NCBI GenBank assembly: GCA_903897155.1
Contig: CAIUAO010000125.1
Coordinates: forward strand, 1-5,728
DNA: 5,728 nucleotides
Source: an uncultured Actinomycetes bacterium
GTDB lineage: Bacteria; Actinomycetota; Actinomycetes; Nanopelagicales; Nanopelagicaceae
Direction: 5' to 3'
How positions within the stretch are numbered: position 1 is the stretch's first letter; every line of letters starts with the position of its first letter. The notes below the pieces were generated by a model. It was not told the DNA's origin. It saw nothing but the letters and a program-made list of their open reading frames with translations, and did no database searches. Shown here one piece after another: positions 1 to 5,728 of this stretch. The translations under genes were made by a program, and so were the position numbers.

Positions 1-593
1 CATGTAACAGGCTTGGTGTAATTGGGATATTCGACCATTTCATCTGGCAAAGAGTGTGATTCTTCTACTAATGAATCTGGGTTCCCAAGTACTCCAGGAA
101 TTAAACGAATAACAGCTTCCATTGTTACAAGGGTGGCTACTTCCCCGCCACCTAATACGTAGTCACCAATAGAAAGTTCACGAACACGAACATTCGGCAT
201 CGTTTCGTAATATTGTCTGACACGATCATCAATTCCTTCATAACGTCCGCATGCAAAAATCAAATGTTCTCTGCGCGAAAGTTCTTCTGCAAGCTTTTGT
301 GTGAGTTTTTGCCCTGCAGGAGTCAGAATAATTAGATCATGGAGCTGCGCACTTGATGCAGCAATAACATCATCAATCATCGCTGCCCATGGCTCTGGTG
401 ACATAACCATTCCGGCGCCTCCACCATATGGAGTGTCGTCAACGCTTTTGTGAACACCCTCTGCTTTATCGCGCAGATCGTGAACGGCAATATCAATCAA
501 GCCACTTTCTTGAGCTTTTCCGATTAAAGAGAGCTTGAGTGGGCTTAAATACTCAGGAAATATTGAAATGACATCAAAACGTAATTTACTCAT
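1..593 (-). CDS. trmD: tRNA (guanine-37-N1)-methyltransferase TrmD, C-terminus cut by window edge
   Basis: TrmD uses S-adenosylmethionine to make m1G at position 37 of tRNAs, next to the anticodon, which prevents +1 frameshifting. It belongs to the SPOUT (trefoil-knot) family and acts as a dimer in the cytoplasm. Reading leftward from ATG at 593-591, 197 residues are visible of a usual 230-270, and the frame is open to the edge. The N-terminus shows FDVISIFPEY (6-15). Next come VDDTPYGGGAGMVM (51-64), CGRYEGIDDRV (115-125), the knot segment SIGDYVLGGGE (141-151), PGVLGN (166-171) and YPNYTKP (189-195). Arg163 matches E. coli Arg154. Glu178 stands where E. coli has catalytic Asp169, in EES rather than EDS (see findings). 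The start overlaps the rimM stop in ATGAGTAA, so translation is probably coupled. Identification is very secure; only the missing C-terminal part is unknown. Confidence 0.96.
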   Translation of the reverse strand, partial: MSKLRFDVISIFPEYLSPLKLSLIGKAQESGLIDIAVHDLRDKAEGVHKSVDDTPYGGGAGMVMSPEPWAAMIDDVIAASSAQLHDLIILTPAGQKLTQKLAEELSRREHLIFACGRYEGIDDRVRQYYETMPNVRVRELSIGDYVLGGGEVATLVTMEAVIRLIPGVLGNPDSLVEESHSLPDEMVEYPNYTKPVT

Positions 594-1101
594 CAGATGC
601 ACCCAAAAGTCCTTCTGGTGGGTGAACAACAATTCTCCGATTATCTAGATCTACAGTCGGGACAAATTCCTTCACAAAAGGAATGAGTACCTCACCGCTT
701 GCTGTATTTATTGCCAGTACATCTTGACCAGGAAGATTAAGGACATCTGCAAGCTCGCCAAAGGAATTGCCGTTTGCATCAACTACTGCGCATCCCACAA
801 GTTGTTGCACGTGGTACTCCCCTTCCACGATCGCTTCATCTGCCATATCAACATCGGCCATAAGCAAGGTATCGCGTAATTTCTCAACTGCAGTTCGGTC
901 ATTTACTCCTTTAAATTTAAGAAGGAGAATCCCGTTGTGATCACGAGCAGATTCAATTGTTAAAGGACCACGTTCTGTGGGATCAGTTGTTAGAGCAGCG
1001 CCAATAAAAAAACGCTCATCAGGAAGATCGGTTCTTATTTCTATGGTTACTTCACCAAGAACACCGTGCGCTCGACCAATGCGGCCGACCACCAGCAACA
1101 C
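586..1101 (-). CDS. rimM: Ribosome maturation factor RimM
   Basis: RimM helps assemble the head of the 30S ribosomal subunit by binding ribosomal protein S19; it is a cytoplasmic assembly factor and not part of the finished ribosome. The 171 residues match the usual length of about 170-180. The N-terminal barrel domain opens with VVGRIGRAHGVLGEV (4-18), the family signature. A C-terminal PRC-barrel domain starts near EGEYHVQQLVG (93-103) and carries PGQDVLAI (124-131), GEVLIPFVKEFVP (136-148) and PPEGLL (161-166). The start is GTG at 1101-1099, only 2 bases after the TAA of the KH gene. The conserved VGRIGRAHG so close to this codon supports it. A weak GAGG lies upstream in the end of the KH gene. 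The stop overlaps the trmD start by 8 bases. This is the standard khpA-rimM-trmD order. Confidence 0.96.
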   Translation of the reverse strand: MLLVVGRIGRAHGVLGEVTIEIRTDLPDERFFIGAALTTDPTERGPLTIESARDHNGILLLKFKGVNDRTAVEKLRDTLLMADVDMADEAIVEGEYHVQQLVGCAVVDANGNSFGELADVLNLPGQDVLAINTASGEVLIPFVKEFVPTVDLDNRRIVVHPPEGLLGASDE

Positions 1102-1103
1102 TT

Positions 1104-1343
1104 TTATCGAGCCTCGTCAGCCTCGATGAGATCTACTCGCACTGAACGACCTGCAAGTGCACTCACAACTGTTCGAAGGGCGCGCGCGGTACGACCATTA
1201 CGGCCAATTACCTTGCCAATATCTTCTGGATGCACGCGCACTTCTAAAGTTGTACCGCGGCGATGAGTCTTCTCGGTGATAACCACTTCTTCTGGGTTAT
1301 CAACGATCCCCTTTACGAGATGCTCAAGTGCCTCGTCAATCAT
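1104..1343 (-). CDS. khpA: KhpA-type KH-domain RNA-binding protein
   Basis: This is a 79-residue single KH-domain protein of the KhpA (formerly YlqC / UPF0109) family. These proteins bind RNA, often with KhpB/Jag, and in Firmicutes affect cell division and small-RNA biology; the role in actinobacteria is less clear. The sequence shows MIDEALEHLVKGIVDNPEEV at the N-terminus. A strand follows (TTLEVRVHPEDIG, 31-43), then the nucleic-acid-binding GxxG loop in KVIGRNGRTARALR (44-57, Gly47-Arg-Asn-Gly50). The protein ends in VRVDLIEADEAR. The start is ATG at 1343-1341, 2 bases after the rpsP TAA, without a strong Shine-Dalgarno site (only GAAGAAG in the rpsP tail), which suggests translational coupling. 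The stop is 2 bases before rimM. Length, motif and place between rpsP and rimM all fit. The family call is secure; the biological role is inferred. Confidence 0.94.
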   Translation of the reverse strand: MIDEALEHLVKGIVDNPEEVVITEKTHRRGTTLEVRVHPEDIGKVIGRNGRTARALRTVVSALAGRSVRVDLIEADEAR

Positions 1344-1345
1344 AA

Positions 1346-1924
1346 TTATTCAGCAGCTTCTTCTGTAGCAGCTACTGGAGTAGCTTCAACAACAGCTTCT
1401 GCCTCAGCAACAACTTCAGCGACTGCCTCTTCAACTGCTGCTTCAACAACTGCTTCGGCAACGGCTTCTGTAACAATCTCTTCAACTGCAGCAACTACTG
1501 CTTCAGGGGCTGGTGCGTTCTTTGCGGCAAGCTTTTCAACTGCCTTCTTCTTAAGAGTTGTTGCACCATCTGCAGGCTCATTCATTGCATCCTTAACGGC
1601 TGCTTCATAAGCAAGACGTTTTTCAGGCTTTGGCACTGCAACACGAAGTGTTCCTTCTGTTCCAGGCAATCCCTTGAACTTCTGCCAGTCACCAGTGATC
1701 TTGAGAAGTACCTCTACAGCTTCAGTTGGCAGTGCGCCAACGCCAAGCCAGTACTGAACTCGAGCAGAATCAACCTGGATAAATGATGGCTCTGAAGTTG
1801 GTGTGTAACGACCAATCTCTTCAATCGCTCTACTGTTACGCGCAGTACGTGCATCAGCAACAACGATTCGGTAATGAGGTGTGCGAATTTTTCCAAGACG
1901 CATCAATTTAATTTTTACGGCCAC
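1346..1924 (-). CDS. rpsP: 30S ribosomal protein S16 with long Ala/Val/Glu-rich tail
   Basis: S16 is a 16S rRNA-binding protein needed for assembly of the 30S body. The core is clear: MAVKIKLMRLGKIRTPHYRI (1-20), VVADARTARNSRAIEEIGRY (21-40), VDSARVQYWLGVGALPTE (51-68) and LKITGDWQKFKGLPG (74-88). I place the start at GTG 1924-1922 because S16 proteins normally begin MAVKI, and an AAGGAG site lies 11 bases upstream. An in-frame GTG at 1963 would add 13 residues unlike S16 and has no good ribosome binding site. The product is 192 residues, against about 80-90 in E. coli. The extra part is a basic linker (about 89-140) and a tail (141-192) in which 47 of 52 residues are Ala, Val or Glu. Shorter Ala/Glu tails are known in actinobacterial S16. 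The khpA start follows the stop by 2 bases. Confidence 0.96.
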   Translation of the reverse strand: MAVKIKLMRLGKIRTPHYRIVVADARTARNSRAIEEIGRYTPTSEPSFIQVDSARVQYWLGVGALPTEAVEVLLKITGDWQKFKGLPGTEGTLRVAVPKPEKRLAYEAAVKDAMNEPADGATTLKKKAVEKLAAKNAPAPEAVVAAVEEIVTEAVAEAVVEAAVEEAVAEVVAEAEAVVEATPVAATEEAAE

Positions 1925-1935
1925 GTGTGTGGTTA

Positions 1936-1941
1936 CTCCTT
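1936..1941 (-). promoter_or_regulatory. Shine-Dalgarno site deciding the rpsP start
   Basis: The minus strand reads AAGGAG here, followed by 11 bases and then GTG at 1924-1922. This is the best ribosome binding site I saw in the window. It supports the internal GTG, which gives the canonical MAVKI N-terminus, over the in-frame GTG at 1963. The spacing is slightly long but acceptable. Confidence 0.75.
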
Positions 1942-2014
1942 GTTTATTCGGTTTGATCTTCACCTAATCAGTGGGAGCGACTAGATAAATCTCAATCCAT
2001 TGTGAATGGTTTTT

Positions 2015-2039
2015 GCTAAGGGGTAGAGGGCCCTTAAGC
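2015..2039 (-). other. Bulged hairpin in the rpsP leader
   Basis: On the minus strand GCTTAAGGG pairs with CCCCTTAGC, giving 8 base pairs with one bulged T and a 9-base loop. The loop side contains part of a perfect 8-bp palindrome (AGGGCCCT, 2027-2034), so an alternative fold is possible. It is followed by AAAAACC on the minus strand, not by a T tract, so it does not resemble a rho-independent terminator for ffh. Whether it forms in RNA or has a role is unproven. Confidence 0.4.
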
Positions 2040-2086
2040 AGGTGCCCAATCTTGCCACCTCTGGGGTGCTGAGCCAAATTGAGAAA

Positions 2087-3526
2087 TTAACTCTCTTGGG
2101 CGCGCTTAGCTGGGTTACCTGAGCGCGACTTTTTCTTAGGGGGCACGGCCTTATTCGCCTTGGGCATCGCTGGCATCCCAGGCATCGCTGGCATGCCTGC
2201 TGGCATTCCGCCGCCTTTTTGCATCTGCTTCATCATCTTCTGTGCGCCAACAAAACGATCGACCAAATTATTTACTTCAGGCACGCTTCGACCGCTTCCC
2301 TTAGCAATACGCGCGCGCCTTGATCCATTGAGAACTTTCACATCATCACGTTCTTCTGGCGTCATTGATTGAACAATCGCCTCTGTGCGCACGAGTTCAC
2401 TCTCATCAAAATTATCTAATTGTTTCTTCATCGCCCCAGAGTTCATGCCAGGGAGCATGCCCAGCATCTTAGACATTGAGCCCATCTTCTTGATCGCTTG
2501 GAGTTGTCCAAGAAAATCAACGAGAGTGAATTCATCTCCGCTTGCAAACTTCTCTTCAAGCTTTTTGCTGACATCTGGATCAAAGGCAGCTTTTGCTTGT
2601 TCTGCAAGTGTTGCAACATCGCCCATTCCCAAAATGCGAGAGGCCATACGTTCTGGATAGAAAAGATCAAAGTCTCCTGGCTTCTCACCGGTTGCGGCAA
2701 ACATAATCGGTTTACCAGTTTGTGAAACGATAGACAGTGCTGCGCCGCCTCTAGCATCACCATCGAGTTTGGTGAGTACAACTGCGTCAAAGCCAACGCC
2801 AGTCAAAAATGCCTGTGCTGTTTTTACTGCGTCCTGGCCGACCATTGCATCAACAACAAACAAGATTTCATCTGGATTAATGGCGTCTCTAATCTGTGAC
2901 GCTTGCTCCATCAGCTCTGCATCAACACCTAATCGTCCTGCTGTATCAACGATGACAAAGTTATGAAACTTCTCCTCGGCAAACTTCTTACCTGCTTTGG
3001 CAACTGCAACCGGATCCCCCACACCATTTCCAGCTTCAGGTGCAAAAACTGGAACGCCAACAGATGCTCCAACTTGTTGAAGTTGTGTCACCGCATTTGG
3101 ACGTTGCAAATCTGATGCAACAAGTAGTGGAGTATTTCCTTGATTCTTTAAATAGAAAGCTAACTTTCCAGCAAGAGATGTCTTTCCCGCGCCTTGTAGT
3201 CCTGTACGCATGATGACAGTCGGTGATTTCTTAGCAATACGAATACGCCGGGCGCTTCCGCCAAGAATTGCAGTAAGTTCTTGATTAACGATCTCAAAGA
3301 TTCCCTGAGAGGGGTTGATGCTCTTATTAACTGTATCGAGTGATTCGATGGAGCGCGCTTTGATATCTTGCGTAAATTTCTCAGCAACTTCAAGAGCAAC
3401 ATCTGAATCAACCAGCGCGGTTTTAATCTCTAAGACAATCTCATCAATATCTGATGCCTTTATTCGCCCACGAGAGCGCAGGGAAGAAAAAGCAGATCCG
3501 AATTTAGAGGTCAGAGAATCAAACAC
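2087..3526 (-). CDS. ffh: Signal recognition particle GTPase Ffh (SRP54)
   Basis: Ffh binds signal peptides emerging from ribosomes, works with 4.5S/SRP RNA and the receptor FtsY, and delivers membrane proteins to the Sec translocon. The 479 residues fit the family. The N domain (about 1-95) starts FDSLTSKFGSAFSSLR. The G domain has P-loop GLQGAGKTS (109-117), DLQRPNA (139-145), DTAGR (194-198), TKLDG (252-256) and GEKPGD (280-285). The M domain follows SRILGMGD (296-303), with a Met-rich segment (348-361) and the RNA-binding GSRRARIAKGSG (401-412). The C-terminus is a Met/Pro/Gly stretch (440-455) and a basic tail. RPNAV, DTAGRLGVD and DAINPDE resemble actinobacterial Ffh. The start is GTG at 3526-3524, 9 bases after the glnD stop. 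The conserved N-terminus supports it, although no Shine-Dalgarno site precedes it (the upstream sequence is CCTACCTCT). Coupling to glnD is likely. Confidence 0.98.
   Translation of the reverse strand: MFDSLTSKFGSAFSSLRSRGRIKASDIDEIVLEIKTALVDSDVALEVAEKFTQDIKARSIESLDTVNKSINPSQGIFEIVNQELTAILGGSARRIRIAKKSPTVIMRTGLQGAGKTSLAGKLAFYLKNQGNTPLLVASDLQRPNAVTQLQQVGASVGVPVFAPEAGNGVGDPVAVAKAGKKFAEEKFHNFVIVDTAGRLGVDAELMEQASQIRDAINPDEILFVVDAMVGQDAVKTAQAFLTGVGFDAVVLTKLDGDARGGAALSIVSQTGKPIMFAATGEKPGDFDLFYPERMASRILGMGDVATLAEQAKAAFDPDVSKKLEEKFASGDEFTLVDFLGQLQAIKKMGSMSKMLGMLPGMNSGAMKKQLDNFDESELVRTEAIVQSMTPEERDDVKVLNGSRRARIAKGSGRSVPEVNNLVDRFVGAQKMMKQMQKGGGMPAGMPAMPGMPAMPKANKAVPPKKKSRSGNPAKRAQES
2163..2194 (-). repeat. 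Short tandem repeat encoding the Ffh Met/Pro/Gly tail
   Basis: The 14-base unit ggcatcgctggcat (plus strand) occurs exactly at 2163-2176 and again at 2181-2194, an 18-base period that keeps frame. Degenerate copies continue to about 2210. It encodes the GMPAGMPAMPGMPAMP stretch of the Ffh C-terminus (residues 440-455). Such Gly/Met/Pro-rich ends are common after the Ffh M domain. The near-identical codons suggest that slippage has changed its length. Confidence 0.7.
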
Positions 3527-3535
3527 AGAGGTAGG

Positions 3536-5728
3536 TTACTCGGTTGAAGTATTTAAAACTTCTTCCAGTTCGCGGGCAAGAGCGCCTGCGCGTTCATCGC
3601 TGAGCGCTCCGCCTGAGAGATCTGCAACATAGATTGTGTCGAATGCCTCGGCTCCTAGTGTGGCAACGATTGCCCCTCTGATATCTGCTCCAAAGCTGGC
3701 GATTGCTTTACTCAAGGTATAAAGAATTCCTGGTTGATCGTGCATTCTCACTTCAACAATAGTTGCCCCAGTTGCCAAGTTATTTCTTGCGCTCACTACC
3801 GGTGGTGGCACAGCAATTCCAGGGGCACTTCTGTGAGCAGCTATACGATCGGTAATCTTTGAATCAAGATCTACTTCTCCATCTAGCGCGCGAGATATAA
3901 GTTCTCTCATCTTCTCTTCATCTGGATATGGGGCGCTCACATCAATTGTCACAAGCCAATTCATCACCGCTGATTTGTTGATAGAACGAGTCCTCGCTGA
4001 GCGAACATCCATCCGAGAAACACTCAGAGCCGCTGTCACTAAAGACAAAAGCCCAGGACGATCTGGTGAGACTATTTCAATAGCAAGAACGTCATTGTGA
4101 GAATTAAAGACAACTGAAAGCTCACCGCTCTGTGCTTTAGCAATTTGTTCACTCGTTAATTCAAGCTGCGCCGCTGGCTCAATTCCCTGCATGGCAGATA
4201 AACAACGCTTTACCAAATCTTCAACAAGTTTGGCTTTCCAATCCGTCCAGGCTGCCCGCCCAGTTGCCTCACCATCTGCAATGCTCAAGGCATGCAAGAG
4301 TTCAAGTAACTGCGCATCTGGAACAAGTGAAAGTACATAAGCAATTGTTTGCGGATCATCTAAATCACGCCTAGTTGCAACACTCGACAGAAGGAGGTGA
4401 TGCTTGACCATGAGCGCAATTGTTTTGCAATCCGGCGCATCGAATCCAAGACGCTTAGCAAGAGGCAGAATAAGTTCTTCGCCATAGTCTGAATGATCTT
4501 TATCGGCATAACCCTTACCAATATCGTGGAAGAGGGCAGCAACAAGTAAAAGATCTGGCCTATGAACGCTTCTGGTGAGGGCTGCAGCTCTAACAGCAGT
4601 CTCAAGCATGTGACGATCAACGGTGTGATGATGCAAGACATTTCTTTGCGGCAAGAAACGAACATGGCCCCACTCAGGTATCCAACGTTCAATGAGTCCC
4701 TCTTGGTCGAGTGCTTCAAATACATCAACCATTGCTTCTCCCGCGCCGATGAGGGCAACAAGATCTTCACGAGATTGGCGTGGCCACGGGGTTGCCAGTG
4801 GAATGTAATTCTGAGAAATACTTATTGCAGTTTCAATAGATAAACGAAGTCCTCTTTGGGCTGCAATCGCTGCTGCTCTTAAACCAAGACCAGCATCACT
4901 CTGGCTCTGGTCATCAACGAGAACTACTTCACCTTGATAGGAAGCAATACCTTTTGCAATAAGTGTTGGGGTATTACGGGAAAGAAATCTCCGCCCTTTA
5001 CCTTGATTAATGCGGTGCCACGTTAATTGCATAACATAATCAACTGCTCGCGCAGCCTTTGATATTTCAAACATCAATACATCCGCGTCAGCAAAGCCCA
5101 TCTTGGCAGCGACCGCGTCTTGCTCAGTCAGAAGAAGTTGATCTCTTCCCCGCCCAGTGATTTGATGAAGAATGTCTCTTGTATTAGCTAGCAATGCTTC
5201 AGAAGCAGCCACACGATCTAGCGCCACTTCTACAATATTGCTTTCAGATATTGCGCGCAGAGCATTGATATCTCGAAGACCTCCGCGGGCTTCTTTCAAA
5301 TCTGGTTCAAGAAGAAATGCTAATTCACCACTCCTGCTTGCTCGCTCACTAATAGATGCGCTCAAAGCTGGAAGGTATTTCTTAATATCTTTGCGCCACC
5401 GGGCCTTGGCATCATCTCCCACTGTTTGCGTGAGATCGCTATTACCGATGAGATGGCGAATATCTAAAAGCCCAAGAATGACTTTGAGATCATTGGCTGA
5501 AACATGGGCGGTCTCTTTGCGCGTACGCACTGAATAATCTACTTGCGCACCGGCGCTCCACAGCGGATAGAGAAGAGCGTTAACGAATTCACCGAGAACT
5601 TTTTCGCTTTGTCCGGTGTGCAAAATAATAATGTCTAAATCAGAACCAGGTGAGAGCTCTCCTCGCCCAAAGCCACCAACTGCGGCTAGTGCAACGTCTT
5701 CTTCTGTTAGTTCGGTAATGGATAAAGC
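3536..5728 (-). CDS. glnD: PII-protein nucleotidyltransferase/removing enzyme GlnD, N-terminus cut by window edge
   Basis: GlnD senses nitrogen state (glutamine) and modifies or de-modifies the PII protein GlnB/GlnK. Enterobacterial GlnD uridylylates PII, whereas the enzymes studied in Streptomyces, Corynebacterium and Mycobacterium adenylylate it; the latter is the better guess here. The frame is open to the right edge, giving 730 visible residues, with perhaps 50-100 missing. In visible numbering, the nucleotidyltransferase motif GGFGRGELSPGSDLD is at 18-32 with metal-binding Asp30 and Asp32. An HD hydrolase domain for removal follows, with HHHTVDRH (about 366-373), FHDIGKG (400-406, His401/Asp402) and DHSDYG. 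Two ACT domains end the protein, around SPDRPGLL (Asp556) and MHDQPGILYTL (Asp664). All catalytic motifs in view are intact, so both activities are predicted. In actinobacteria glnD usually follows amtB and glnB/glnK, which may lie just right of the window. ffh starts 9 bases after its stop. Confidence 0.96.
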   Translation of the reverse strand, partial: ALSITELTEEDVALAAVGGFGRGELSPGSDLDIIILHTGQSEKVLGEFVNALLYPLWSAGAQVDYSVRTRKETAHVSANDLKVILGLLDIRHLIGNSDLTQTVGDDAKARWRKDIKKYLPALSASISERASRSGELAFLLEPDLKEARGGLRDINALRAISESNIVEVALDRVAASEALLANTRDILHQITGRGRDQLLLTEQDAVAAKMGFADADVLMFEISKAARAVDYVMQLTWHRINQGKGRRFLSRNTPTLIAKGIASYQGEVVLVDDQSQSDAGLGLRAAAIAAQRGLRLSIETAISISQNYIPLATPWPRQSREDLVALIGAGEAMVDVFEALDQEGLIERWIPEWGHVRFLPQRNVLHHHTVDRHMLETAVRAAALTRSVHRPDLLLVAALFHDIGKGYADKDHSDYGEELILPLAKRLGFDAPDCKTIALMVKHHLLLSSVATRRDLDDPQTIAYVLSLVPDAQLLELLHALSIADGEATGRAAWTDWKAKLVEDLVKRCLSAMQGIEPAAQLELTSEQIAKAQSGELSVVFNSHNDVLAIEIVSPDRPGLLSLVTAALSVSRMDVRSARTRSINKSAVMNWLVTIDVSAPYPDEEKMRELISRALDGEVDLDSKITDRIAAHRSAPGIAVPPPVVSARNNLATGATIVEVRMHDQPGILYTLSKAIASFGADIRGAIVATLGAEAFDTIYVADLSGGALSDERAGALARELEEVLNTSTE

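Larger units (their letters stand above)
1925..2086 (-). promoter_or_regulatory. Noncoding ffh-rpsP interval, likely rpsP 5' leader
   Basis: This 162-base stretch is the only sizeable noncoding DNA in the window. On the minus strand, after the ffh stop, it holds a 5-bp stem (AGGTG...CACCT, 2060-2040), a longer bulged stem (2039-2015), a small stem CCATT-CAC-AATGG (2009-1997), and then the rpsP Shine-Dalgarno site. No stem is followed by a T run, so I see no intrinsic terminator on the transcribed strand. I could not identify convincing -35/-10 boxes. It could hold a promoter for rpsP, a structured leader, or an RNA-processing site. I recognise no known riboswitch or 4.5S SRP RNA in it. Confidence 0.5.

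Noticed and set aside
1263..1610. Plus-strand open frame coding a Ser/Thr/Ala-rich protein
   Set aside because: It is the antisense of the low-complexity S16 tail; the composition is forced by the Ala/Val/Glu codons on the other strand, and it has no family motif.
1925..1963. Longer rpsP start at GTG 1963 (13 extra residues)
   Set aside because: The extra residues do not resemble S16, there is no good ribosome binding site before it, and the AAGGAG site at 1941-1936 serves the GTG at 1924, which gives the canonical MAVKI start.
1997..2060. Intrinsic terminator after ffh
   Set aside because: The stems are short, and none is followed by a T tract on the minus strand. The plus-strand T run at 2010-2014 lies on the wrong side to terminate ffh.
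1964..2086. SRP 4.5S RNA or a tRNA in the ffh-rpsP interval
   Set aside because: I could not find the SRP RNA tetraloop/symmetric-loop consensus or a tRNA cloverleaf; only short unrelated hairpins are present.
4360..4843. Open frames in both orientations inside glnD
   Set aside because: They lie wholly within the HD-domain region of glnD, show no recognisable motifs, and are shadows of the real gene.
5621..5623. TTG at 5623-5621 as the glnD start
   Set aside because: The frame stays open to the right edge, and the residues upstream contain the conserved nucleotidyltransferase motif GGFGRGELSPGSDLD, so the true start lies outside the window.

Overview
The window looks like chromosomal DNA from a low-GC actinobacterium, possibly a small-genome freshwater acI/Nanopelagicales-type organism. 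That placement is inferred from protein style and from GC content that appears to be in the mid-40s by eye; no search was run. The actinobacterial signals are an Ffh with RPNAV, DTAGRLGVD and DAINPDE segments, a ribosomal protein S16 with a long Ala/Val/Glu tail, a small KH protein between rpsP and rimM, and glnD directly before ffh.

All six genes lie on the minus strand, so transcription runs from right to left. In that order they are: glnD (5728 to 3536, N-terminus cut by the window edge), ffh (3526 to 2087), a leader of about 160 bases, rpsP (1924 to 1346), a KhpA-type KH protein (1343 to 1104), rimM (1101 to 586) and trmD (593 to the left edge, C-terminus cut). Coding density is very high. 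glnD and ffh are 9 bases apart, rpsP-khpA and khpA-rimM are 2 bases apart, and rimM overlaps trmD by 8 bases. The only noncoding stretch of note is the ffh-rpsP interval. It has several small hairpins, no recognisable T-tract terminator and a good Shine-Dalgarno site before rpsP.

Two functional blocks meet here. GlnD is the PII-modifying enzyme of nitrogen sensing, and its gene sits next to that of the signal recognition particle GTPase Ffh. The rpsP-khpA-rimM-trmD block is the classic small-subunit and tRNA-maturation cluster: S16, a KH RNA chaperone, a 30S maturation factor and the tRNA m1G37 methyltransferase.

This is essentially a housekeeping region. I found no mobile element, CRISPR array, RNA gene, toxin-antitoxin pair or new system. 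The points worth a second look are a Glu in TrmD where E. coli has catalytic Asp169, the long low-complexity S16 tail, the structured rpsP leader, and ffh lacking a Shine-Dalgarno site.
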